NCBI RefSeq assembly: GCF_039543825.1
Contig: NZ_BAABKM010000005.1
Coordinates: 186,001-250,000 of the forward strand
From: Nocardioides conyzicola
GTDB taxonomy: Bacteria > Actinomycetota > Actinomycetes > Propionibacteriales > Nocardioidaceae
Length of the DNA: 64,000 bases
Reading direction: 5' to 3'
Part shown: piece by piece, positions 1-8,093 of the stretch
Layout of the letters: each line of letters opens with the position of its first letter
How positions within the stretch are numbered: the stretch's first letter is position 1
Made by a program: the position numbers and the translations under genes
Notes under the pieces: model-generated
Seen by the model: the letters and a program-made list of their open reading frames with translations, nothing else
Databases searched by the model: none
What the model was told of the DNA's origin: nothing

Positions 1-259
1 ACGCCGCGTAGTGGTCGCGCACGAAGGTCATCGGGGGACGCCGCGCCCGGTAGTCGTGGAGCTGGTCGACGTCGAACGTCGCCACGACCGGACCGTCCGA
101 GAGGTCGGTCAGGTGCTGGGCGGCCCGGGCCGCCGCGTTGCCCGCGTCGAGGAACCCGTCGAGCACCAGGATCATCGTGAGGTCGGCGCCGTCCTCCCGC
201 ACCGCGTCCAGCTCCGGCACGTCGTCGATGATGTGCACCAGGCGTTCGCGCTTGCTCAC
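1..259 (-). CDS. PAC2 family protein (3' end outside window)
   Basis: Partial gene: the start and first 86 codons are present and the gene continues past the left edge. The protein begins MSKRERLVHIIDDVPELD and carries LVLDGFLDAGNAA followed by VVATFDVDQLHDYRARRP, the signature of actinobacterial PAC2 proteins, relatives of the archaeal and eukaryotic proteasome assembly chaperone 2. The bacterial members have no settled function. The GTG start at 259 follows a good Shine-Dalgarno sequence (GGAGAAGGAG). It is divergent from the fadA operon across a 196-base gap. Family assignment is by motif recall; the role is unknown. Confidence 0.8.
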   Translation of the reverse strand, partial: MSKRERLVHIIDDVPELDAVREDGADLTMILVLDGFLDAGNAAARAAQHLTDLSDGPVVATFDVDQLHDYRARRPPMTFVRDHYAA

Positions 260-394
260 GGGGCTCCTTCTCCGGTCAGGGTCGACGACCCGGTGGCCGT
301 TGCTCTCGCCTAACCGTAGTGGGCGGCCCCGTTGTTCCGCCGACGCGGCGTCCGGGGGTGTCGAGGACCACGTCCGGCGCCCGTCTGCCGCGTT

Positions 395-410
395 GTTACC
401 GTGGGGTAAC
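395..410. promoter_or_regulatory. Palindrome GTTACC-N4-GGTAAC upstream of fadA
   Basis: A perfect inverted repeat with 6-base arms and a 4-base centre lies 45 bases before the fadA start. Its size and position fit a TetR-type operator, and fatty-acid oxidation genes in actinobacteria are often controlled by such repressors. No TetR gene is in the window, so the regulator is unknown. Confidence 0.5.
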
Positions 411-455
411 CTTACGTCCTCCGCCCCCGCTCGACTCCTGAGGAGATCCCCAGAG

Positions 456-1682
456 ATGGCAACAGCTCGACAGCTGCGAGAGGTCGTCTTCGTCGACGGC
501 GTCCGCACTCCCTTCGGCGTCGGCAAGGCCACCGGCCAGTACGCCGAGACCCGCGCCGACGACCTCGTCATCAAGTGCATCCGTGAGCTCATGCGGCGCA
601 ACCCGTCGCTGCCGCCCGAGCGCGTGGACGAGGTGGCCGTGGCCGCCACCACGCAGATCGGCGACCAGGGCCTCACCATCGGCCGCACCGCCGCGCTGCT
701 CGCCGGGCTGCCGCAGAGCGTGCCCGGCTTCGCGATCGACCGGATGTGCGCCGGCGCGATGACCGCCGTGACCACCACCGCCTCCGGGATCGCCTTCGGT
801 GCGTACGACGTCGCCATCGCCGGCGGCGTCGAGCACATGGGCCGCCACCCGATGGGCGAGGGCGTCGACCCCAACCCGCGAATCCTCTCCGAGCGGATCG
901 TCAACCCCGACGCGCTCGTGATGGGCAAGACCGCCGAGAACCTGCACGACCGCTACCCCACGATCACCAAGGAGCGCGTCGACGCCTACGCCGTCCGCTC
1001 CCAGGAGAAGACCGCCGCGGCGTACGACGCGGGCAAGATCCAGCCCGACCTGGTGCCCGTGGCCACGAAGTCGGCCGAGCTCGGCTGGGGCCTGGCCTCG
1101 ACCGACGAGCCGATGCGTCCCGGCACCACGATGGAGACGCTGGCCGCGCTGAAGACGCCGTTCCGCGCGCACGGCAAGGTGACCGCCGGCAACGCCGCGG
1201 GCATCAACGACGGCGCGACCGCATCGCTGCTCGCCGACGAGGAGACCGCCAGGGAGCTCGGCCTCCCGATCCGGATGCGGCTGGTGGCCTACTCCTACGT
1301 GGGCGTCGAGCCCGAGGTCATGGGCGCCGGCCCGATCCCGGCGACCGAGAAGGCCCTCAAGCAGGCCGGCCTCACGATCGACGACATCGGCGCGTTCGAG
1401 GTCAACGAGGCGTTCGCCGTGCAGGTGCTGGCGTTCCTCGAGCACTTCGGCATCGCCGACGACGACGCCCGGGTCAACCCCTACGGCGGCGCGATCGCGA
1501 TGGGCCACCCGCTCGCCTCGTCCGGCGTCCGGCTGATGACGCAGCTCGCCCGCTCCTTCGAGGAGCACCCCGAGGTCCGGTACGGCCTGACCACCATGTG
1601 CATCGGCATCGGCATGGGCGGCACCGTGATCTGGGAGAACCCGCACCACACCGCCAACACCGACGAGCAGAGCGGGGCCTGA
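456..1682 (+). CDS. fadA: Acetyl-CoA C-acyltransferase (thiolase)
   Basis: Thiolase of 408 residues for the last step of fatty-acid beta-oxidation, cleaving 3-ketoacyl-CoA with CoA. All catalytic residues are visible: nucleophile Cys98 in DRMCAGAMTAV, His351 in MGHPLASSGVR and Cys382 in TMCIGIGMGG. NEAFA at 317-321 is also typical. The ATG at 456 is preferred because AGGAG at 441-445 sits the right distance upstream; the frame is open further upstream without another good start. It ends one base before fadB, so the two form an operon encoding the trifunctional alpha and beta subunits. A perfect palindrome at 395-410 is a likely operator. A biosynthetic acetoacetyl-CoA thiolase role is less likely given the fadB partner. 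Confidence 0.93.
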   Translation: MATARQLREVVFVDGVRTPFGVGKATGQYAETRADDLVIKCIRELMRRNPSLPPERVDEVAVAATTQIGDQGLTIGRTAALLAGLPQSVPGFAIDRMCAGAMTAVTTTASGIAFGAYDVAIAGGVEHMGRHPMGEGVDPNPRILSERIVNPDALVMGKTAENLHDRYPTITKERVDAYAVRSQEKTAAAYDAGKIQPDLVPVATKSAELGWGLASTDEPMRPGTTMETLAALKTPFRAHGKVTAGNAAGINDGATASLLADEETARELGLPIRMRLVAYSYVGVEPEVMGAGPIPATEKALKQAGLTIDDIGAFEVNEAFAVQVLAFLEHFGIADDDARVNPYGGAIAMGHPLASSGVRLMTQLARSFEEHPEVRYGLTTMCIGIGMGGTVIWENPHHTANTDEQSGA

Positions 1683-1683
1683 C

Positions 1684-3765
1684 ATGAGTGACCTGACGAC
1701 ATTGCTGGCCCGCGCCCAGGAGATCTCCTCCGACGCCGAGCGCGTGACCCAGGCCCACCTGCGGAAGGTGACGCTGCCCTCCATCAACGGGCAGGGCGCG
1801 GGCGTGATGGGCCTGATCACCCTCGACAACGGCGAGGACCACACCAAGCCCAACACCTTCGGGCCGCGCTCGCTGATCGCGCTCAACACGGCGATCGACG
1901 CGGCCCTGGCGGACGACGAGGTCACCTCGATCGGCGTCACCGGCAAGCCGTTCATCCTCGCGGCCGGCGCCGACCTGACGTCGATCGCCGGCGGCGGCGC
2001 GGACGCCGTACGCGTCGTGGCGGAGCTCGGGCACGCGGTCTTCCGCAAGCTCGGCGAGCCCGGTGGCAAGACGTCCTTCGGCTTCATCAACGGCCTCGCC
2101 CTCGGCGGCGGCCTCGAGGTCGCGCTGCACTGCCACTACCGCACGGTGATGGACAGCGCGCCGGCCCTCGGCCTGCCCGAGGTCATGCTCGGCCTGGTCC
2201 CCGGCTGGGGCGGCGCCTACCTGGTGCCCAACCTGGTCGGGGCGGACGCGGCCGTGACCCTGGTCCTCGAGAACCCGCTCAACAACGGCAAGACCCTGGG
2301 CGGCCAGGCGGCGTACGAGCTCGGCCTCGCCGACGCGGTCTTCTCCGGCGCCGACTACCTGGAGCAGTCGCTGCTCTGGGCGGCAGCGGTGCTGCGCGGC
2401 GAGATCGTCGTCGACCGTCCCGAGGTCGACCGCGGCGAGGCCTGGGACGCCGCCGTCGCCCGTGGCACGGCGCTGGCGCAGGCCAAGACCGGTGGCGCCA
2501 GCCCGGCCGCGCTCCGGGCCGTGGAGCTGATCGCGGGTGCGAGGACCGCCACCCGCGACGAGGGCTTCGCGGCGGAGGACGACGCGCTCGAGGCGATGTC
2601 GCGGACGCCGGAGTTGCTCGCGTCGCTCTACGCGTTCGACCTGGTGCAGAAGCGCGCCAAGCGCCCCGCCGGTGCTCCCGACCGCTCGCTCGCGCGCCCG
2701 GTCACCCAGGTCGGCATCGTCGGCGCGGGCCTCATGGCCTCGCAGCTCGCGCTGCTCTTCGTACGCCGCCTCGAGGTGCCGGTCGTGCTGACCGACCTCG
2801 ACCAGGAGCGGGTCGACAAGGGCGTGGGCTACGTGCACGCCGAGATCGACAAGCTGCTCGCCAAGGGCCGGATCTCCCACGACAAGGCCAATCGCCACAA
2901 GGCCCTGGTCTCCGGCGCGGTCGACAAGGCCGCCTTCGCGGACGCCGACTTCGTGATCGAGGCCGTGTTCGAGGAGATGTCGGTCAAGAAGTCGGTCTTC
3001 GCCGACGTCGAGAAGGTCGTCTCCGCCGAGTGCGTGCTGGCGACCAACACCTCGTCGCTGTCGATCACCGAGATGGCCGCCGACCTCGAGCACCCCGAGC
3101 GGGTCGTCGGCTTCCACTTCTTCAACCCGGTCGCGGTGATGCCGCTGCTGGAGATCGTCAAGGGCGGGCAGACCGACGACGCGACGCTGGCCACGGCGTT
3201 CGCCACGGGCAAGGCGTTGAAGAAGACCACGATCCTGGTCAACGACAGCCCGTCATTCATCGTCAACCGGCTGCTCGGCCGGTTCATGGGCGAGGTCGGC
3301 AGGATCGTCGACGAGGGCACCCCGGTGCCGGTCGTCGACGGCGCCTTCGCGGGCGTGGCCCCGATGCCGCCCTTCGTGCTGCTCTCGCTGGTCGGTCCGG
3401 CCATCGCGCTGCACAACAACGAGACCCTGCACGGCGCCTTCCCCGACCGCTTCTACGTCTCCCCCGCGCTGGCTCGTGTGGTCGAGGCGCGGAAGTCGTC
3501 CTACTACGGTCCCGACGGCGCGCTCGACCCCGAGGTGCAGGCGCTGCTCGAGCAGCCGGCCACGCCGGTCGTGCTGTCGTCGGACGAGGTGCGCACCCGG
3601 GTGCTGACCGCGCTGGCCGACGAGGCCCGCCGGATGCTCGACGAGGGTGTCGTCGTCGCCGCCGAGGACCTCGACCTGGCGATGATCACCGGCGCCGGGT
3701 TCTCGTTCTGGAACGGCGGCCTGACGATGCTGCTCGAGCGCGAGGGCCTCGGCAGGTTCCACTAG
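1684..3765 (+). CDS. fadB: Enoyl-CoA hydratase / 3-hydroxyacyl-CoA dehydrogenase
   Basis: Two-domain beta-oxidation enzyme of 693 residues. The N-terminal crotonase domain (about 40-300) has the oxyanion-hole segment LGGGLEVALHC at 140-150 and catalytic glutamates at about 145 and 166. The C-terminal NAD-dependent dehydrogenase (about 340-690) has GAGLMASQLA from 347 and catalytic His478 in HFFNPVAVMP. The nucleotide loop reads G-A-G-L-M-A-S where most family members have a third glycine; I believe this is a conserved variant of the actinobacterial form. It starts one base after fadA. Its TAG stop overlaps the stop of the convergent kinase gene inside CTAG (3762-3765). Confidence 0.93.
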   Translation: MSDLTTLLARAQEISSDAERVTQAHLRKVTLPSINGQGAGVMGLITLDNGEDHTKPNTFGPRSLIALNTAIDAALADDEVTSIGVTGKPFILAAGADLTSIAGGGADAVRVVAELGHAVFRKLGEPGGKTSFGFINGLALGGGLEVALHCHYRTVMDSAPALGLPEVMLGLVPGWGGAYLVPNLVGADAAVTLVLENPLNNGKTLGGQAAYELGLADAVFSGADYLEQSLLWAAAVLRGEIVVDRPEVDRGEAWDAAVARGTALAQAKTGGASPAALRAVELIAGARTATRDEGFAAEDDALEAMSRTPELLASLYAFDLVQKRAKRPAGAPDRSLARPVTQVGIVGAGLMASQLALLFVRRLEVPVVLTDLDQERVDKGVGYVHAEIDKLLAKGRISHDKANRHKALVSGAVDKAAFADADFVIEAVFEEMSVKKSVFADVEKVVSAECVLATNTSSLSITEMAADLEHPERVVGFHFFNPVAVMPLLEIVKGGQTDDATLATAFATGKALKKTTILVNDSPSFIVNRLLGRFMGEVGRIVDEGTPVPVVDGAFAGVAPMPPFVLLSLVGPAIALHNNETLHGAFPDRFYVSPALARVVEARKSSYYGPDGALDPEVQALLEQPATPVVLSSDEVRTRVLTALADEARRMLDEGVVVAAEDLDLAMITGAGFSFWNGGLTMLLEREGLGRFH

Positions 3766-5201
3766 CCCTCGGTGCGGGGCAGCACCACACGGAACGTGCT
3801 GCCCCGCCCGAGCTCGCTCTCGAGGCTGACCTCGCCGCCGTGCGCGGCGACGATCGAGCTCACGATGTTGAGCCCGAGCCCGGTCCCGGGGATGTGCTGC
3901 TCGAGCGCACCACCGCCGCGGAAGAAACGGGCGAAGACGTGCTCGACCTCGTCCGCGGCGATGCCGATCCCGGTGTCGGAGACCTCGAGCACGACGGCGT
4001 CCGATGTCTCGTGGAGCGTCGCCACCACGGAGCCACCGGTCCTGCTGTACTTCAGGGCGTTGGAGAGCAGGTTGTCCAGCACCTGCCTGATCCGCTGCTC
4101 GTCGACGCGCGCCACCAGGCTGACCGGCGCTTCCACGGCGATCTCGATCCCGCGGCCGGCGGCGTCCTGGCGGGCCGCCTCGACCGCGTCCCGCACCAGG
4201 GCGGTGAGATCGGCGTCGGCGTACCGGATCCGCAGGCTGCCCTCGCCGACCTGCCCGACCTGCAGCAGGTCGGACACCAGTGCCTGCAGGCGTACGGCGT
4301 TGCGCTGGATCGTCAGCACCTGGGCTCTCGCCTCGGGGGTGAGCGAGTCGTCGTCCCGCAACAGCTCGAGATAGCCGAGCACCGACGTCAGCGGGGTCCG
4401 GAGCTCGTGCGACACCGAGGAGATGAACTCGTCCTTCACCTTCATCGCCCGCAACAGCTCGGTGAGCTCCTGGTAGGCGAGCGCCGCGCCCAGCCGTTCC
4501 CCCGACGGGCCGCGCACCTGCCGCGCCGAGGTCGAGAAGGCCCGCCGGGTCGCGGGATCGTCGCCCACCCAGTAGGTGTAGTCGTCGAACTCCTCGCCCT
4601 GGGTCGCGCGGAAGGACGGCATGTCGTCCCGGGCCATCAAGGTGTGGCCGTCGAGGTGGTAGACGTGGCCGAGCTGGCCCGCCTCGCCCTCGTGGCCATC
4701 CGGGAACGGCAGGTGCATGGTCTCCTGGTGCCGCCGGTTCATCCGCTCGTAGCGGCCATCGGGCCCGATCAGCAGCAGCCCCACCGTGACGGTCTCGAAG
4801 ACCGCCTCCAACGACTGGCGCTCCCGCTCCGCGGCGGTGATGTCGAGGATCTGCGAGATGAAGTGCAGCGGAGTCCCGTCGGGTGAGCGCACGAGCGCGA
4901 CCGAGAGGTCGCCCCACACCACATGGCCGGCAGCGTGCAGGTAGCGCTTGCGCAGCCGGTAGGAGTCGATCTCACCGGCCAGTGCCTGGCGGAAGAGGAC
5001 GAGGTCGGCGTCCAGGTCATCGGCGTGCGTGAGCTCCTGGAAGCCGCGCTGGGTGAGCTCCTCGACGCCGTACCCGAGCATCTCCGACATCGCGAGGTTG
5101 ACCATGAGCAGGCGCCCGTCGAGGCCGACCATCGCCATCCCGATCGGCGAGTGGTGCAACGTGAGGAGCCACGGGTCCGCTCCCTCGCCCGCATCCTGCA
5201 T
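3762..5201 (-). CDS. Soluble PAS-PAS sensor histidine kinase
   Basis: Kinase of 479 residues with no membrane segment, so a cytoplasmic sensor. Two PAS domains (about 8-125 and 130-245; GMAMVGLDGRLLMVN and GLLLIGPDGRYERMN) precede a HisKA dimerisation domain with phospho-acceptor His265 in SSVSHELRTPLTS. An HATPase domain follows, with the N-box DNLLSNALKYS and a GTGLGL lid. No response regulator is adjacent, so it is an orphan. There is no clear Shine-Dalgarno sequence; a -10-like TACGGT lies six bases before the ATG, suggesting a leaderless mRNA. The signal and partner are unknown. Confidence 0.9.
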   Translation of the reverse strand: MQDAGEGADPWLLTLHHSPIGMAMVGLDGRLLMVNLAMSEMLGYGVEELTQRGFQELTHADDLDADLVLFRQALAGEIDSYRLRKRYLHAAGHVVWGDLSVALVRSPDGTPLHFISQILDITAAERERQSLEAVFETVTVGLLLIGPDGRYERMNRRHQETMHLPFPDGHEGEAGQLGHVYHLDGHTLMARDDMPSFRATQGEEFDDYTYWVGDDPATRRAFSTSARQVRGPSGERLGAALAYQELTELLRAMKVKDEFISSVSHELRTPLTSVLGYLELLRDDDSLTPEARAQVLTIQRNAVRLQALVSDLLQVGQVGEGSLRIRYADADLTALVRDAVEAARQDAAGRGIEIAVEAPVSLVARVDEQRIRQVLDNLLSNALKYSRTGGSVVATLHETSDAVVLEVSDTGIGIAADEVEHVFARFFRGGGALEQHIPGTGLGLNIVSSIVAAHGGEVSLESELGRGSTFRVVLPRTEG

Positions 5202-5274
5202 GCGGACACCGTAGGCGACGGGTGTTGCGTACGGGGGTCGTGCCTCGCCCGGTCCGGACCAGCGGGCCTACGAC

Positions 5275-5309
5275 GAACGCCCCCGCACGCGAGCGTGCGA
5301 GGGGCGTTC
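5275..5309 (-). terminator. Hairpin after the collagen-like gene
   Basis: Inverted repeat with arms 5275-5290 and 5293-5309, one bulged base and a two-base loop, just downstream of the collagen-like gene and before the histidine kinase start. There is no T-run, as is common for actinobacterial terminators. Confidence 0.7.
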
Positions 5310-5322
5310 TCGAGGCGAAGGG

Positions 5323-5955
5323 CTACTCGTCCTCGACCTTCGTGTACGTGTTCTTGACCGGGATGTCGGTGCCGGGGACGCAGAGCGCCCAGATGGTGAC
5401 GTTCTCCGGAGCCACGGTGGACTCGAACTGGACGATCCAGCCGTCGAGCCGGTCCTCCTTCGGCGTGTTGCTCTCCCAGTCCATGCGACCCGGGAACGAC
5501 GAGCCGACAGCCGCGTTGTTGCCACCGACGCCGATCTCCTGGACACCGCCCGCGATGGCGGTGAAGTCCGACGACTCCGGGTCGCACGCGACGGTCGCGA
5601 TCGCGCCCGAGTTGGCGTCGCCGGCGTTGTAGACGGCGGTGGCGTAGAAGGCACCGGTCAGGCCGGAGTCACCCTTCGGGCCGGCGGGACCGGTCGCACC
5701 GGTCGCGCCGGTGGCGCCCGTCGCACCGGTCGCACCGGCCGGGCCCTGGTCGCCGGTGGCACCCTTCGGGCCGGGCGTGCCGGCCTTCTTGATGTCCTTG
5801 TTGACGCTCGGCGACAGGTCGACTGCCGCGATCGTGCCGTTCTTGATGTCCTTGCTCGTGATGAGCTTGGCGGCCATCGCGCCGGACGTTCCCCCAATGG
5901 TCAGGAGCGCCGCGGCCGTGACGACGGCGAGGCTGACCTTCGTGTTGCGCTTCAT
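5323..5955 (-). CDS. Secreted collagen-like repeat protein
   Basis: Protein of 210 residues with a signal peptide (residues 1-29, cleavage likely after GAMAA). A spacer ITSKDIKNGTIAAVDLS follows, then thirteen Gly-X-Y triplets (residues 59-97) including five consecutive GAT. The C-terminal region of about 110 residues (98-210) has two cysteines and resembles the globular caps seen on bacterial collagen-like proteins. The start at 5955 is chosen because it begins the signal peptide and follows AGGGGAG; the open frame extends further upstream without a signal. It is probably exported and trimeric, perhaps adhesive or structural, but the function is not known. It is divergent from the L,D-transpeptidase and followed by a hairpin at 5275-5309. 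Confidence 0.8.
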   Translation of the reverse strand: MKRNTKVSLAVVTAAALLTIGGTSGAMAAKLITSKDIKNGTIAAVDLSPSVNKDIKKAGTPGPKGATGDQGPAGATGATGATGATGATGPAGPKGDSGLTGAFYATAVYNAGDANSGAIATVACDPESSDFTAIAGGVQEIGVGGNNAAVGSSFPGRMDWESNTPKEDRLDGWIVQFESTVAPENVTIWALCVPGTDIPVKNTYTKVEDE

Positions 5956-6111
5956 GTGCTGGTCTCCCCTAGATGAACCTGCATGGACAAAACGCGGGGA
6001 ACGTAGCGCCGTTCGAGACATGTTTCGGGCAGGTTACGAATACCTTTACCTTGGCGGTCGGCGACCGCCGAGGGTCCTGCGTCCTCGTCGCTCGTTTGCG
6101 ACGATGGTCGG

Positions 6112-6810
6112 GTGCACCTCTACCGGACCCTCATCCTCAGCGTCATCGGGGTGGTCGCCCTCGGGCTGGCCGTGCCCACCTCCGCCGCCGACCCGTCCCC
6201 CACCGAACGCGTCCAGCGCCGGCTCAACGCGCTGCACTGCGACGCCGGCCCGGCCGACGGCAAGGCCGGCCAGCACACGCGCTCGGCGGTGGTCCGCTTC
6301 CAGTCGCGCGTCGGGCTGCGGCAGACTGGCAGCTTCGACCAACGCACGCGCAAACGGCTGTACGCCGAGGACGCGCCGCGCTGCGACGTACGCCCCGTGC
6401 CCGCCCGCTCGGGCTCGGGACGCCGGATCGTCATCTCCCAGGCGCAGAACTGGGTCTGGCTCGTCGGGCCCCGGGGCTCGGTCATCGCCCAGGGCGGCAT
6501 GGTCGACAACACCGGAGAGCTGCGCCGAGGTGCACACGCGACCGGGTCCTACTGCGGGCGTGCCGGGCGGATCAAGCTCAACCAGTCGACCAGCGGCAAC
6601 GTCTGGCTCGACAACTTCGTGCGGTTCGCGCCGTGCGGCATCGGCTTCCACCGGATCCCGCGCTACAAGAGCAACGGGCAGCAGATCCACGCGGAATGGA
6701 TCCTCGGCACCAACATGTCCGAGTCCCACGGCTGCATCCGGCTCAGCCGGTCGCTCTCGCTCAAGGTCTGGAACTTCACCACCCGTCGCACGCCGGTGCG
6801 GGTGGTCTAG
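6112..6810 (+). CDS. Secreted L,D-transpeptidase with peptidoglycan-binding domain
   Basis: Protein of 232 residues: signal peptide (1-26), peptidoglycan-binding_1 domain (about 30-85; VQRRLNALHCDAGPADGK) and a YkuD catalytic domain (about 104-232). The catalytic motif SHGCIRLS holds His206 and Cys208. Enzymes of this family make 3-3 peptide cross-links in peptidoglycan outside the membrane; some members instead attach proteins. The GTG at 6112 is the only start that includes the whole signal peptide, though its Shine-Dalgarno sequence is weak. It is divergent from the collagen-like gene, and both products act at the cell surface. A long hairpin (6827-6874) separates it from the next gene. 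Confidence 0.88.
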   Translation: MHLYRTLILSVIGVVALGLAVPTSAADPSPTERVQRRLNALHCDAGPADGKAGQHTRSAVVRFQSRVGLRQTGSFDQRTRKRLYAEDAPRCDVRPVPARSGSGRRIVISQAQNWVWLVGPRGSVIAQGGMVDNTGELRRGAHATGSYCGRAGRIKLNQSTSGNVWLDNFVRFAPCGIGFHRIPRYKSNGQQIHAEWILGTNMSESHGCIRLSRSLSLKVWNFTTRRTPVRVV

Positions 6811-6826
6811 CCCGCCGCCGCCGGCG

Positions 6827-6874
6827 GGACGTCATACGAATCGTGGCCTCTGGCGCTCGATCCGTATGACGTCC
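6827..6874. terminator. Bidirectional hairpin between convergent genes
   Basis: Perfect 12-base arms (6827-6838 and 6863-6874) that extend to 17 pairs with one A-C mismatch (6827-6843 with 6858-6874). It fills the gap between the L,D-transpeptidase and the old yellow enzyme genes. Confidence 0.75.
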
Positions 6875-6896
6875 GTCGTCGGTCAGTGGTCCAGGC

Positions 6897-7967
6897 TCAG
6901 TCGTCCAGGAAGGGGTAGTCCGTGTAGCCCTCGGCGCCGCCACCGTAGAAGGTGTCCTGGTCCGGCTCGTTGAGCTCGGCGCCGGTCTGCCACCGCTTCG
7001 GCAGGTCGGGGTTGGCGAGGAAGAGCCGCCCGATCGCCACGGCGTCGGCGACGTCCTCGTCGAGCAGCGCCTGCGCCATCGCGGCCGTCGTCACCACGCC
7101 GAAGCCGTCGTTGGCGATCAGCACGCCACCGAAGTCCTTGCGCATCCGCTGGACCAGGTCGAGCCGCGGCTGCGCCAGCACGCTGAGGTAGGCGAGGCCA
7201 AGGGGTGCGATGCCGGCGATGACCGCGGCGTACGTCGCCTCGACGTCGTCCGGGTCGTCCTCGGTCGCGCCCTGGATGTTGTGAGCAGGCGAGAGGCGTA
7301 CGCCGACCCGGTCGGCGCCGATCGCGTCGGCGACCGCCCGGATCACCTCGATCGCGAAGCGGGCGCGGGCCTCGGGCGACCCGCCGTACTCGTCGGTGCG
7401 CTCGTTGGAGCCGGGCGCGAGGAACTGGTGGATCAGGTAGCCGTTGGCACCGTGCACCTCGACGCCGTCGAGCCCTGCGTCGACCGCGTTGCGGGCGGCG
7501 CTGACGAACTCCTCGATGACGGCCGGGATCTCGTCGGTCTCGATGGCGCGCGGGGTGGGGAAGTCCTTCTGACCGTTTGCCGTGACCATCTTGCCGGGGG
7601 CGGCGATCGCGCTCGGAGCGATGATCTCCTGTCCCCCGGTGTTGTCCGGGTGGGCGATCCTGCCGGCGTGCATGAGCTGGGCGACGATGCGGCCGCCGTT
7701 CTCGTGCACCGCGTCCGCGACCCGGCGCCAGCCCTCGAGCTGCTCGGGCGAGTGGAAGCCGGGGGTGTCCAGGTAGCCCTGGCCGCGCGCGCTGGGCTGG
7801 CTGCCCTCGGTGATGATCAGGCCGGCGGAGGCGCGCTGGGAGTAGTACTCGACCGCGAGGTCACCAGGGACGGTGCCCTTCGAACGGTTGCGGGTGAGCG
7901 GTGCCATGACGATGCGGTTGGGCAGGGTCCAGGCGCCGACGGTCAGGTTCTCGAACAGGTCAGCCAT
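6897..7967 (-). CDS. Old yellow enzyme family NADH:flavin oxidoreductase
   Basis: FMN-dependent ene-reductase of 356 residues with the family's (beta/alpha)8 barrel. PNRIVMAPLTRNR near the N-terminus and HGANGYLIHQFL with the substrate-binding pair His172/Asn175 place it close to NemA and N-ethylmaleimide or pentaerythritol nitrate reductases. It reduces activated C=C bonds of electrophilic enones, often as detoxification; the natural substrate cannot be read from the sequence. AAGGAG precedes the ATG at 7967. The 5' region carries an inverted repeat (7986-8015) that could be an operator or leader hairpin. It is followed by a bidirectional hairpin. Confidence 0.92.
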   Translation of the reverse strand: MADLFENLTVGAWTLPNRIVMAPLTRNRSKGTVPGDLAVEYYSQRASAGLIITEGSQPSARGQGYLDTPGFHSPEQLEGWRRVADAVHENGGRIVAQLMHAGRIAHPDNTGGQEIIAPSAIAAPGKMVTANGQKDFPTPRAIETDEIPAVIEEFVSAARNAVDAGLDGVEVHGANGYLIHQFLAPGSNERTDEYGGSPEARARFAIEVIRAVADAIGADRVGVRLSPAHNIQGATEDDPDDVEATYAAVIAGIAPLGLAYLSVLAQPRLDLVQRMRKDFGGVLIANDGFGVVTTAAMAQALLDEDVADAVAIGRLFLANPDLPKRWQTGAELNEPDQDTFYGGGAEGYTDYPFLDD

Positions 7968-7985
7968 CGTGGCGACAGCTCCTTG

Positions 7986-8015
7986 GGCTGGAAGACAGGG
8001 TCATCTGTCCCAGCC
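7986..8015. promoter_or_regulatory. Inverted repeat before the old yellow enzyme gene
   Basis: GGCTGGAAGACAG (7986-7998) faces CTGTCCCAGCC (8005-8015), complementary except for a two-base bulge, 19 bases before the start codon. It could be a repressor site or an mRNA hairpin near the ribosome-binding site. Confidence 0.4.
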
Positions 8016-8031
8016 GTGCCCAGTCGGCAGA

Positions 8032-8083
8032 CATTCCATGATCGCCGGGTGAGGAGGTTCACCTGCCGAGCACGCATGGAATG
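8032..8083 (-). terminator. Compound hairpin after the methyltransferase gene
   Basis: Outer arms CATTCCATG (8032-8040) and CATGGAATG (8075-8083) enclose a smaller stem GGTGA/TCACC (8048-8063). It lies 10 bases beyond the stop of the homocysteine methyltransferase gene. Confidence 0.55.
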
Positions 8084-8093
8084 CTGGCGGCGC

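Noticed and set aside
396..2090. Long minus-strand open frame opposite fadA
   Set aside because: No recognisable motif; antisense to a complete thiolase gene with intact catalytic residues.
5650..5790. Short repeated units that might suggest a CRISPR array or tandem repeat
   Set aside because: They encode in-frame Gly-X-Y triplets of the collagen-like protein and have no spacers.
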